A stretch of 64,000 nt of DNA from the NCBI GenBank assembly GCA_013115125.1, contig JABANN010000085.1, positions 1 to 64,000 of the forward strand. The letters run 5' to 3'. The position numbers were made by a program, and so were the translations under genes. Within the stretch, counting starts at the first letter, position 1. The number at the start of each line of letters is the position of its first letter. This document shows positions 11,383-21,105 of the stretch, piece by piece. The stretch comes from Perkinsus olseni (Eukaryota; Perkinsozoa; Perkinsida). The notes below the pieces were generated by a model. The model had not been told where the DNA came from. It saw only the letters and a list, made by a program, of their open reading frames with translations, and searched no databases.

Positions 11383-12358
11383 GCACACGATTATAGTGTG
11401 ATGCAATAACGAGCACTCCTGATGAGGTGGAATGGCTTCCACTATGAAAGGGGACATGAAAGGTCGTTACTCGGAGTTGTTTAAGGTTTTACAATTATCC
11501 GAACTCGGAGGAGCTTTCCCGCGAGAAAAAAGCTCCATTTTTTTTGGGCTCGGGACCCGGAAAGCTTAAAAAGCACTTCAATCGAAAGCCGAGAGATCGG
11601 CTTACTCGGGAACCGACTAAATTACGTGAACCGCAATCAAGAAAAAGCTCGGCTATAGAGTTATGGTGTTGGACGCACACTGTGTAGTATCAGCGCTGTT
11701 CGTCAAGCACAATACACACTGTTATGTCTCCAATTGTCAACGGATACTGTCTCCATTGATTGTGTTACACTGAGCTAGATAGCGTTACGTTTGCAATCAT
11801 AAGTATACAAACAAATAAGGTTTCATCAATTCTACGTCTAGTATGTCGGGTTCACCAACCATGGGGTCACAACAACACTATAGGTTAGGTATCTTAGCAG
11901 GAGTTCATTGAGCCATATCCGAGGCGAACAGCCATTGCTTGTAGATATGACGGCTTAGCGGCCTGTTACTCATTAGGCGCCGATCGTCTTGTGCACGTGT
12001 GCATAGCTTATCCCCCTCGAAAGAGTAAGCTTACAGTAGAAGAAAAGGTGGATAGGCTTTACTCTCTTACTCGCCTTGTGTTGACTATGAGCAGCAGTAG
12101 ATAAGCTCTACGCTCCCTCTCGCCTTGCGTTGCCTATGAGCAACAACGGAGAAGCAACACGGCCATATGCCACAGCCGAAGATGGCGGGCGTCGCTGCTC
12201 CCTCAGGGTGACGTGACGCGTTCATTGCACAACTATGCCAATGGTAAACAGGTCAGCGCGCCCCGCTGTACATCGTCGACATCTCGCCGGGAAAAAGCCT
12301 CTCGGCGGGTAATTCTCTCGCGGCATGCACTCTCCTCAATGTAGTTTTCGACGAGAGT

Positions 12359-13234
12359 ATGATTCACTTCGTCCCGACTTGGCTGATAGCGATCCAAGCT
12401 CTGTTCATGACGAGCGCTCAAGAGGTTGACCAGTACATCCACGAGGCGGAAGATTTTACAATGTCCTACAGAGTGAACGAGGACTATGAAGCTGTTTTCG
12501 AATTCTCGGCACGACCGAGACCGGGTTTCTCTCCTGACGGTACTTCCACCACTTTCAGTATGCAGGTCTTCCTCCTGGGTTATATGAAAAGTTCAACTTA
12601 CTACCACCATGTAGGATGGGACATTCCCTTCTCAAGCCTGACTAATCTGCACCCTGCTATCGGTCGCAGTTTACGAGCAGCTGGTGTGATTGGGTCGGAT
12701 AGCACCTCCCCACCTGCCGATATTCAGGAGAGTCACTCTTCAAGAGTGACTTGCGATATCTCATTCGCACGTCTGATGACTTTCTCCGCACTCACTTTCT
12801 TAACAAAGAGATTCTTCTCATGAGGGTTACGCAAGGCATGTCCCCGGGTAAGTTCGTGTACAGGTCACCTACCCGTCCTAAGGTCAAGCTGGTCTACAAG
12901 ATACGGGATGATGGGGACGTGATGATACGAGTTAAATGCGGAAGGACTGCTACCCGTCGCTTCCGTTACAAGCTGTCTAGAGTCTAGACGCCTTCGGGCG
13001 CAGCGGACCTTCAAGTGCTATGATGTGGAGCCAGTTAAGAGGAGAAGATCGCACCATAGCTGGGACGATCTACTGAAGGCGGTGAAGCGTGCTTGTCCAG
13101 ACATACCTCTGGTTGCTGACGATCTCAATAAGGTTGTCTCCGCTACTGATAGAACAATCTACGTACCGTTCCAAGGAGCTCGTGTAGAGAGCCTGTGAGA
13201 GCCTCAGTGAGAGCCTCTCACCAAGGTCAGGTGA
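12359..13234 (+). pseudogene. secreted-family gene copy 3 (type B), frameshifted by a palindromic scar
   Basis: ATG at 12359 starts MIHFVPTWLIAIQALFMTSA, a signal-peptide-like N-terminus, followed by YIHEAEDFTMSY. The frame is open to about 12820 but leaves the family alignment at 12727-12748, where a 14-bp palindromic scar shifts it by two. The family sequence resumes in another frame at about 12749 with LRYLIRTSDD and PGKFVYRSPTRPKVKLVYK, and a further stop lies at 12985-12987. The last 80 codons of the family are recognisable to 13234 but scrambled by an extra repeat near 13190-13215. Closest relative is copy 6 (19288), which is shifted at exactly the same codon by a scar of different sequence. 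Confidence 0.7.
12727..12748. repeat. palindromic scar, target gaagagtg (one mismatch), inside copy 3
   Basis: The left arm reads ggagagt instead of gaagagt. It sits 368 bp from the ATG, the same offset as the scar in copy 6. The intact type-C gene has an uninterrupted site at about 15163-15175. Confidence 0.8.
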
Positions 13235-13284
13235 TCTCTAAGTCTAAGTGGCTCGAGCAGCTCCACGCGACAGATAACCGGATG

Positions 13285-13329
13285 GTCGCTATTAGCGACT
13301 CGAGTCGCTAGGTATTAGCGACTCGCTAA
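13285..13329. repeat. palindromic scar with 15-bp filler, target gtcgctaa
   Basis: Order seen: gtcgcta, ttagcgac, filler tcgagtcgctaggta, ttagcgac, tcgctaa. Both 8-mers are exact reverse complements of the target. The related locus at 8814-8826 is uninterrupted. The filler itself contains another copy of gtcgcta, so a nested or two-step event is likely. Confidence 0.8.
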
Positions 13330-13646
13330 TACCTAGTCTTATCAGTACTATCTAGCGTTCAGGAGGCTGCATCCTGCCCGGTCTCTGGGCTGCCGGCGTC
13401 CCGTTGCGCATCTGTCCGTTCGGAAGATTTTTAAAACCCCCGGCGTTCATCCAACTTGACGTTCTCTATAGGCTACCACTGATATCTGACCCGCCATAGA
13501 ACTCAGTCCCATGCGTGTTGCTATCCCGTGATAGATTGGCGGATAGACTGTGACTAGAGTGTCGAAGTAGATGTCCATCAGATGCCTGGCACTCTGCAGC
13601 TGAAACATATTTTCACGCTGTAGATGGCCAGGATAAGATTTCTATC

Positions 13647-13668
13647 ACCTATCTGATAGGTCCTATCA
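13647..13668. repeat. palindromic scar, target acctatca (exact)
   Basis: In non-coding DNA between copies 3 and 4. No uninterrupted relative was found inside the window. Confidence 0.8.
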
Positions 13669-14481
13669 TCGCCAAATAGACATTACCCTCGTCTGGCTCT
13701 TTTCACCCATATTAAACCGTAAATTGGAGCTCTTGCGTTTGGCAAGTTTCACCTCATTGCGACGTTCCCTGGCAGGGAATCACTGCCAGGGCAGTTCTCC
13801 TTCATCGAGCAAGCGGAAGATTCTGAGACTCCACACCGAGCAAATCACGTGAGGTTCAATTCAAGTACAGCTAAGCAGACGTACATGCTCAGATGAACCC
13901 TGCAAGGCATGCTGAGCATGCTAACACTCAGGAGAGTACGCCGCCGCTGGTGCATTGACAAGTACCATTGGCCAGGATTGTGTGCAAGTTCACTTTGATG
14001 AGCGCGATATCATCAAGGAGACGACATTGGTCAAAACCCACCAGCTCCCCGGTGAACACCGGTTACGAGGACGAGGCTCATCAGATGCGCCCGTTGACTT
14101 ATATCGAATGACGATGGCAATATCGCTGTTCGTAGGTATGACCGATGGCTTGTGCTGTTGCACAAAGGCAAGCGCCAATGAAAGACTGACTAATTAACCA
14201 TATATTTTTCTACTCTTCCATTTTATGGCTCTTGAGTCAACCAGTGTCCCGACCGATGCTCTAAACATGCACGTTACGTGCACTATCGTGACAACTACAA
14301 TACCCGCCATCTAAAGGCTGTCTTCACTTTGGCGGGGCTCACGCACTCAATTTTTCGACTCAGGGGCTGAAATTTCGGACATGTAGGTTTTATAGTACTG
14401 CGGTGTTGTTGAGTCAACCAGTGCTGGTGTTACTACTAACAGTGGGCGAGGGAGCTCCCTGAGGCATTAGTGGCGTCGAAA

Positions 14482-14503
14482 CAGGGACGGTCCCTGAGGG
14501 ACA
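14482..14503. repeat. palindromic scar, target cagggacc (one mismatch)
   Basis: The last base of the right arm is a instead of c. Only 4 bp separate it from the next scar at 14508. Confidence 0.7.
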
Positions 14504-14507
14504 GATG

Positions 14508-14529
14508 ACTTGAAATTCAAGTCTTGAAT
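14508..14529. repeat. palindromic scar, target acttgaat (exact)
   Basis: The middle 8-mer attcaagt is followed directly by cttgaat. Close neighbour of the scar at 14482. Confidence 0.85.
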
Positions 14530-14766
14530 TGGGCGTGTATGGCGCGCAAAGTTTGTGTCACAAACACGCGTGTTCGTTTTCATAACGTACAAATTGTTCA
14601 TTGTGTCTCTATCGCGTATCAGCAATTGAATTCACGGGGGTCTTGAAGGTCTTCATATATTGTCGTGCCGTTGCTTTCCAACGGCACTACGATGACTATT
14701 TCGTCTTTCCGGCATGATGCTCTTCATGTCAGCTTTCGAGTACACTTGTGGCTGATATCTCCTCGA

Positions 14767-15606
14767 ATGCCAAATTTCTCCCTGAAATTGGTAATCACTC
14801 AAGCTTTGGTTATTGTGACCACAGCTCAGGATGTTGGCAAGTTCGTTCACGAGACAGCAGACTACCGTATAACCTACGATGTGGACGAGAACCATGAAGC
14901 TACTTTTACTTTCTGGGTTCCGAGTCCACCTGGAAGGTGGTCTCCGGACGGAACGTCTAACAGCTCCAGTGTCGTTAGGCAGCCACCTGAAGAGTTCACC
15001 CACGGGGCATACCCCTTGTCAAAGACCGACACTTTTACCTACGCCATCGACTTTGATGGTTCAAGAGCCAGTGCCCATGCATGGTATAAGTCTATTGAGA
15101 GGTTACTGCTGAGGAACAACGTCATTGACTACGATGATTCCGAGCTGTATGGTGGTATTCAGTCTGGGGACTTGACCGTTCTGACTTATACAAGCGGTGA
15201 CTCTTTCTCAACCTCTTTCCGAGATGAAGAGATCCGCTTCATGAGGGTGGGAGGCAGCCTGACACCGGGCGAGTATGTATTCAAGGAGAAAGCAGCTCCC
15301 TATCTCGAGGTTGATTACAGAATACGTTCTAACGGGTATGGTGATATGATGGTTAAGTGCAAGAGGCGTCGGACCTCTCGTTTGAGTTTCAAGCTTTCCC
15401 ACCGCACAAAGGGTCTGCAATACGATCACTATGCTGTGGAGCCGGCCAGCGGTGGTACCTTATATCAATTCCTCCACCAGGTCAGGGCTGTTTGCCCAAC
15501 CATTCGTTTGGATACTGACGACCTGTCCAAAGTGATCTTTGCCACTGAAAGAACTATCTTCGTGATACTCGGAAGGGCTCGTCTGGCTCTCACCTCCAGA
15601 GAGTGA
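14767..15606 (+). CDS. lineage-specific secreted protein, type C, the only intact copy in the array
   Basis: Open from the ATG at 14767 to TGA at 15604-15606, 279 residues, no intron. An in-frame ATG also lies at 14692, but 14767 matches the start of the other copies and puts a signal-peptide-like stretch first (MPNFSLKLVITQALVIVTTA, then QDVGKF). The body has a conserved YRITYDVDE near the N-terminus, GEYVFKEKAAPYLEVDYRIR in the middle, then MVKCKRRRTSRLSFKLSHR, YDHYAVEP and an end VIFATERTIFV...RLALTS. No transmembrane segment follows the signal. I do not recognise a known domain. Alternating short beta-like segments and the basic KCKRRR patch are the only visible features. Secretion is inferred; host interaction would be speculation. 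Eight or so related copies nearby are broken. Confidence 0.8.
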   Translation: MPNFSLKLVITQALVIVTTAQDVGKFVHETADYRITYDVDENHEATFTFWVPSPPGRWSPDGTSNSSSVVRQPPEEFTHGAYPLSKTDTFTYAIDFDGSRASAHAWYKSIERLLLRNNVIDYDDSELYGGIQSGDLTVLTYTSGDSFSTSFRDEEIRFMRVGGSLTPGEYVFKEKAAPYLEVDYRIRSNGYGDMMVKCKRRRTSRLSFKLSHRTKGLQYDHYAVEPASGGTLYQFLHQVRAVCPTIRLDTDDLSKVIFATERTIFVILGRARLALTSRE

Positions 15607-16533
15607 CGGTTATGCCCCAGCGACGGTATCACCTCCTGGTTACTCATCTCTACTAGATACGCGTAACCAGACCATTACTTCCCTTATCTTTTCCACTTGT
15701 TAGCGCGTATCTCGCAGCAAATGACTGGCATGTGGTAAGCCATCACTGGCCTCGTGGTACCCTAACCAGTGTCTCGGGTAATGCTTTAGCAGACACACGA
15801 GAAAGACTATTATCATAGTATTAATGTTAGACTTTTATCACTCAGTATAGGTCACGAGTCGAGTAGTCTTCCACGCCTTGCCTCCCGACATTTCCGCTAT
15901 GCGCAGTAGCTCAGGCCTTACTCAACTCAGTATCCGATGGCATTTGCGTTTTACGAGTCAGACGTCGTTCGCTACCAACCGCAACGAATCTTCATTTAAC
16001 CTTCTGTCGTCGCGACAATCGTGATCACAGTGTATCCAGATTCATTGAGACGTATCAGAGAGCAATGGCGACATCATTGTTCGCAGATATGATGGATATA
16101 TGGGCAGCTGCGTCCACACGGCTTCTACCTCTCACGTCACCGGCGTTGACGCGACTAGATATGTTCATTGCTCCGAACTCGCCCCGAAGTGTTCATTTAT
16201 TGGACTTAACCGCCTCTGTGAGAAGGGCTCTCCCGATATAACTTTTATAGATGTTAGGTGTGACGAAACTCATCGATCATATCCTGTCCATCAAATGAGC
16301 GACTCCGTGCAGTCTTGGTTTCCGGCAATTCAAGCTCTGTTCATCATCACGACAGCTTTGGATCATCCGGTCTTCAAACTGGAGTGTAGTGCGTACATCT
16401 ACGAGGCGGGAGACCGTACTATAGCGTACAAAGTAGACAAAGTGGAATCTAAAGCTCAGTTTACACTCACGGCACATGCGAGACCTGGGTTTGTTGCAAA
16501 CACTTCTACTTTTACGTAGCTTACCTTTTGCCA

Positions 16534-16555
16534 CCCTGGATTCCAGGGACTGGAA
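16534..16555. repeat. palindromic scar, target ccctggaa (one mismatch), inside copy 5
   Basis: The right arm reads actggaa instead of cctggaa. It adds 14 bp to a region already closed by an upstream stop. Confidence 0.7.
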
Positions 16556-16652
16556 ACCCTTGGTGACGAAAACTATTATTACTTGATGGTGCCCACGTCT
16601 TATAGTGATCTGTTTACTCATGTCGGGCGTTGCTTTTGTGACGCCGCTTGAA

Positions 16653-16690
16653 TATCGGGGCCCGATATTGAGCGGGCCCGATAATCGGGC
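16653..16690. repeat. palindromic scar with 8-bp filler, target tatcgggc, inside copy 5
   Basis: Order seen: tatcggg, gcccgata, filler ttgagcgg, gcccgata, atcgggc. Both inner 8-mers are exact reverse complements of the target. Confidence 0.8.
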
Positions 16691-17589
16691 TGCCATGACA
16701 GCTCCCTACCAGCTGGTATTAAGCACGAAGAGGTTGTTACTACCAATAACTCGGCTAAGTTCGCTCCGGGGTTTTCCGGGGCGAGCACATCCCGCTCATG
16801 AGGGATGGGCGAAGTTTGTCGCCAGGTAATTACAGGACACCCTGCCTTTCTTAGGTCAAGGTGGCTTACAAGGTATGCTATGATGGGGATGCAAGGATGC
16901 GAGTGATATGTGGAAAGCGAGGCACGCGAGGCTTCCATTTCAAGCTGTCTGAACGGACGACGTCCTCACGCAGGTGGTCGTTGGCGATGAAAGTAAGATT
17001 TTCGTGAAATTTTATAGAGCTCTCCTTGCCCTCACCAGGGTCTGAGTGGTCTTTGCTCTCGAGTGGCTTGAGCACCAACGTGCGGTAAACCACCCGTTGT
17101 TCTTGAATTTTTTCCACTACTTCCCGACATTCTGCCCAGCTACCAGGCCGCCCCGCTTCAATATCGGCTTGCAACTCTGTCTTCACAAGACAAGTCGATT
17201 CGTATGGCTTAAGCAAATCTTATTCATCCTTGTCTACATAGCCTATCGCTGGCGTATGATCGCCTCATCACTGCGATGAGATAGCGCGAGATCACTGTGT
17301 AAAATAACTCATGGCCGACAGAGAAATTCTAAAAACATTTTTTCTCGATGAGAAGTTAGAGCTTTCCACGAAACTTACACTACTCGAAAGCTCTACAAAT
17401 TTCGGATTTGAAGAGCTCTGGACCCCACGTATGTTCATACTTCAAATCATTTAGATCAGCTCTGGGCAATTCTTTTGACCGGATTTAAGTATAGCCCGTA
17501 GGAGTCTTCCACCTTTCTGTGTTAACCGTTCAACCACCCTTGTAGAGATGAGGTAACAAAATAAACCATGTCCTTTGAGTTTGCAAATT

Positions 17590-18200
17590 TTCTAGTAATC
17601 ATGAGATTACTCGCAATTTGCCGGGCTCTCTTCGCGACGATACCCGCGCAGAGCTACAATTAGGGCATCCATTGGGCGGGGAGAGGCTGTGAAATATAAT
17701 AATCTAAACGCAGCAGGCAGCACCGGCACTCAGGTCAGAATCAGCTCCCAACTTACACGATCAATGGCAAAAGTTGGATTGCTGCAGAATTTTAGTGCTC
17801 CAGCCATATTACCGTGAAGTGATTGTAGGCCTACGCGTTCTGCCCTTACAAGGTTGATTGTCTCCCGCTGGACTTGTCCTCACTCTCCAATGCCAAGGGA
17901 GCCTGACCAGCTTAGCCCTGTTGTTGACGCGGAGATGCTGAAGACAACATAAACCAGTGACCAACCTCCTAGTAAACTACACGATCATCATTCTCGTACT
18001 ATGCCGAAGGGGTCAGTCACCTTCGGGGGGGGCAACGGTTGCCGGTTGAAGCCACACGACTGAGTCGTGACGACTCCACGTCCAATGCCACCCCATGTCC
18101 CACCTCTCAGTGACGGCCGTGGGGCTAACTATCTCCACGTCGGACATCAACGAGCTATCTGAGGCTCATTGCTGCCCGGGCCGCACTGGAGCGTCGATTA
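17590..18200 (-). pseudogene. msh6 5' exon fragments (array copy)
   Basis: Upstream of junction copy 3 on the plus-strand map and continuous with it. 'gatgctgaagacaac' at 17933 matches msh6 exon 2 at 6930, and 'ctatctccacgtc' at 18130 matches exon 1 near 7120. The msh6 start codon is at about 18204. Frame and splice sites are degraded. A near copy of the same fragment lies at 23780-24420. Confidence 0.65.
18055..18076. repeat. palindromic scar, target cacgactc (exact)
   Basis: The sister fragment at about 24290 reads cacacgaatcc with no insertion, so the 14-bp gain is specific to this copy. Confidence 0.9.
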
Positions 18201-18410
18201 CTCATGGAAATCCGACGACCACTACTGTAGAAGCAACGTATTGACTCGAGTACTGCAACACAACCGCGACCCTGCCACGCACAAGCACACAATCATAGTG
18301 TGATACAATAACGAGCACTCCTGATGAGGTGGAATGGCTTCCACTATGAAGGGGGGCATGCAAGGTTACTCGGCGGACATGCCAGCATCGCTGAATGTCC
18401 GGCGCCTTGG
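18180..18410 (-). repeat. msh6-gpd2 junction, copy 3
   Basis: msh6 start region, intergenic DNA and gpd2 3' stub. Very similar to copy 1, including continuation into the same leader after the stub ('gcgccttggtttttgcacac'). Confidence 0.8.
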
Positions 18411-18470
18411 TTTTTGCACACGAGGCGCGTTCCTTCTTTTCGAGATTTCTTGGTGAAGACTCGATTTTTC

Positions 18471-18508
18471 CGAGAAATTTTCTCGGAAATTCATATTCAC
18501 GGAGAAAA
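18471..18508. repeat. palindromic scar with 16-bp filler, target cgagaaaa
   Basis: Order seen: cgagaaa, ttttctcg, filler gaaattcatattcacg, gagaaaa. Only one reverse-complement 8-mer is present. The uninterrupted relative is near 7528-7540. Confidence 0.65.
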
Positions 18509-18535
18509 TTCAGATTTACATTCACGAGTAATTTA

Positions 18536-18557
18536 CATGTTAGTAACATGATGTTAC
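18536..18557. repeat. palindromic scar, target catgttac (exact)
   Basis: The related leader at 7985-7995 reads acatgttaccg with no insertion. Clean 14-bp gain. Confidence 0.9.
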
Positions 18558-19287
18558 CGAGCTCAGAAGAGCTTTTCCGGGAGAAGAAAAACTCCGAAAA
18601 GTTTTTGAGCTCGAGAATCGAAAAGCTTAGAGAGCACTTCAATCGAAGAACATGCTAACGGATAATGTTAAACACTATTTAACAAACAGAAAGCTCGGAT
18701 TTTCCCGAACGCTTTCGTTCGTAGTTTTCATCCGAGCTCGGCGAAGCAGCTGTGTCGAGTACTTGGACTCGGAAATCTGAGCAGTTTGATCGACTCCCAA
18801 GGGCCCATTCAGGTGGTTTTGCATTCCAGGTTACTTGCCGGCCGCTCCAGCCTAGAGTTGATAGTGCCAAGTTGAAATCCTTGATAAACTCAATCAGGCC
18901 GGGCGTTTGTCGTGTAACTTACACGTGTGCACGGTGGAAGCACTCGTGACCGGCTCCAACTCCTCAGGCCAAAGCGCCACGGGTAGCCGTGAACGTGGAG
19001 AGATGTACACGTTACTGGAACCAAGCTATATCCACGGCGAAGGGCCATTTTAGGTATGACTGATTAGCGGTCATCTATCACAACCCTACATGACGTAGGT
19101 GGCGGGCGCGGCTCCTCCCCATGGTGACGCGACTCCGAACCGTTCATTGCGCGACTACGTTGATGGCGAACTGGCCCAGACGCCCCAGCTGCACATCGTC
19201 GGCATTCTCTGGTAGAACCCCACTGGCCCCTCGACGGTTGACTGCCTGGCGGCATTCACTCTCCTCAATGTAGTTTTCGACGAGAGT

Positions 19288-20129
19288 ATGACTCACTTCG
19301 TCCCGACTTGGCTGATAGCGATCCAAGCTCTGTTCATGACGAGTGCTCAAGAGGTTGGCGAGTACATCCACGAGGCGGAAGATTTTACAATGACCTTCAG
19401 AGTGAACGAGGACTATGAAGCTGTTTTCGAACTCTCGGCACCACCCAGACCGGGTTTCTCTCCTGACGGTACTTCCACCACTTTCAGTATGCAGGTCTTT
19501 CCCCTGGGTTATACGAAAAGTTCAACTTACTACCACCATGTAGGATGGGACATTCCCTTCTCAAGCCTGACTGATTTGTACACTGCTATCGGTCGTTGCT
19601 TTCGGGCAGCCGGCGTGGTTGAGTCGGATAGCATCTTTCATCCCGCCGGTATTCAGTACGGTCACCGTACTACGGTGACTTGCGATATCTCATTCGCACG
19701 AATGATGACTCTCTCGTTACTTACTTCCGCAGCAAAAAGATCCTCTTCAAGAAGGTAACGCGAAACTGGCCTCCGGGTAAGTTCGTGTACAGGTCACCTA
19801 CCCGTCCTAAGGTCAAGCTGGTCTACAAGGTACGCGATGATGGGGTCGTGCTGATACGAGTTAAATGCGGAAGGAGCGGTACCCGTCGTTTCCGTTTCAA
19901 GCTGTCTGAACGCCTTGGGGCGCAGCGGACCTTCAAGTACTATGATGTGGAGCCAATTGAGAGGAGAAACTCGCACCATAGCTGGGACGATCTACTGAAG
20001 GCGGTAAAGCGTGCTTGTCCAGACATACCTCTGGTTGCTGACGATCTCAATAAGGTGGTCTTCGCTACTGACAGAACGATCTACGTACCGTTCCGAGGAA
20101 CTCGTGTGGCTCTTACCAAGGTGAGGTAA
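19288..20129 (+). pseudogene. secreted-family gene copy 6 (type B), single frameshift by a palindromic scar
   Basis: ATG at 19288 starts MTHFVPTWLIAIQALFMTSA, then QEVGEYIHEAEDFTMTF. The frame is intact up to the scar at 19656-19677. After it the family continues one frame away as DLRYLIRTNDDSLVTYF, PGKFVYRSPTRPKVKLVYK, RFRFKLSERL, FKYYDVEP and the normal end RVALTKVR with TAA at 20127-20129. Removing the 14-bp gain in principle restores the alignment with the type-C gene, so the scar is the only visible lesion. It is young or has been tolerated. Ribosomal frameshifting is possible but has no support here. Confidence 0.75.
19656..19677. repeat. palindromic scar, target gtacggtg (exact), inside copy 6
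   Basis: 368 bp after the ATG, the same codon as the scar in copy 3, but all three arms differ in sequence between the two copies while staying complementary within each. Confidence 0.9.
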
Positions 20130-20828
20130 TCTCTATGACCAAGTGGCTCGAGCAGCATCGGGCAATAAACCATTACTACAAAATTACTACAAAATTAAAG
20201 GGTGTAGACGGCCGGACAGATTTTTCTAATCTACCATCGCCGCGTAGGCATCGGCCTCTAAACTGACTTTTCCCCTTCTGTCATTCGGTAACTCAGGGCT
20301 CTTGCGTTCGACAAGTTATTGCGCTTGCCAGGGAGGTGTCGCTATCCTCACCGCCAAGTCTCCTTAGACTCCGCTCCTCGTACTGTGCGCCTCCCGTTCG
20401 TTGGGTGGGAAGGCGGTTAGCAGGAAACGGTTATGCGGTGGGCAGCAACAATGTTGCAGCAAAATTGAGAGCCTTCACAGCGCAGCGGAACAGTAAGGTA
20501 ATATGACTATAATGAAGATACATACTCAGATAAACCCTTCACTAAGAAGGCTTCACAGATGAATAGTACACATGTGATAAGCCTTCTCAGGACTCATTGA
20601 GCACTCCGACGCGCCGGAACATTGAACCGTTGACGACCTCGGAGAGAACTGTTCGAAGGGCAACTTCGGTGGCGAGCGTGCAATGATATCGCAACACCGG
20701 ACACGAGCGTTAATCACCGAGTATCCGAGTAGCGCCAATTCATTAGAACGTATCGGCGCTGAACAACGACGACACCATTGTTGTTGTTCGTAGATATTAC
20801 GGATGAACGACCGGCTGCGACAACCCCC

Positions 20829-20850
20829 TCCTGCAGTGCAGGACCTGCAC
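20829..20850. repeat. palindromic scar, target tcctgcac (exact)
   Basis: Upstream of copy 7. The equivalent position upstream of copy 2 (about 9334-9350) reads gacgcaagtggcggg with no palindrome. Confidence 0.85.
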
Positions 20851-20887
20851 TAGTGGCGGGCGCCATCGCTCGCCGCAAGGAATGACG

Positions 20888-20937
20888 CCTGAAACTTTCC
20901 GGCTGAAACTTTCAGGCTGAAACTTTCAGGCTGAAAG
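20888..20937. repeat. iterated palindromic scar, target cctgaaag, three rounds
   Basis: cctgaaa is followed by three successive 14-bp units made of the reverse-complement 8-mer (ctttccgg once with one mismatch, then ctttcagg twice) plus ctgaaa, and ends in g. Same geometry as the single scars, repeated head to tail. Confidence 0.8.
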
Positions 20938-21105
20938 TTCATTGCCTCAAGGTCCGATGCTACCACCGCGGTCCATGAATCTCGGCACTATATACAGTAG
21001 CGTCTGCCCTCCCCCGATGGTTTGCCGATGGTCGACGGTTTTTCCGATGCACCTCTCATTTATTTCAGCTCTGTCAAAGGCTTTTCGCTCAAACCTTTCC
21101 TTCCG

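Larger units (their letters stand above)
11266..11475 (-). repeat. msh6-gpd2 junction, copy 2
   Basis: Second copy of the junction, with the msh6 start region at the left and a very short gpd2 3' stub at the right. It is interrupted by two palindromic scars (11267 and 11361) that copies 1, 3 and 4 lack. Homology to the other copies resumes after each scar, and the flank 'ctgatgaggtggaatggctt' is identical. Confidence 0.75.
13700..14640. other. inter-gene DNA between secreted-family copies 3 and 4
   Basis: Contains decayed relatives of the flanks of other copies (for example 'acgtacatgctcagatgaa' near 13880, seen in variant form at 9100 and 20515), two palindromic scars (14482 and 14508) and a duplicated phrase 'gagtcaaccagtg' at about 14233 and 14410. 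No convincing gene. The upstream region of copy 4 begins near 14640. Confidence 0.5.
16295..17045 (+). pseudogene. secreted-family gene copy 5 (type D), degenerate
   Basis: ATG at 16295 gives MSDSVQSWFPAIQALFIITT and then YIYEAGDRTIAYKVD before a stop at 16517-16519. Beyond the stop the family sequence is still traceable to the conserved end SLALTRV-like TGA at 17043-17045. It is interrupted by two palindromic scars (16534 and 16653) and a deletion that removes most of the middle. It cannot make a full protein. Confidence 0.6.

Noticed and set aside
13745-13785. ccctggca ... tgccaggg inverted pair
   Set aside because: The order of arms (complement first, target second) and the spacer do not match either scar type.
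19650-19680. Reading the frame change in copies 3 and 6 as a short intron
   Set aside because: The extra 14 bp has no GT-AG ends and is fully explained as a palindromic scar against the uninterrupted type-C gene.
20440-20466. Possible scar around gcaacaatgttgc
   Set aside because: Would need two mismatches in different arms; left out of the count to keep the class strict.
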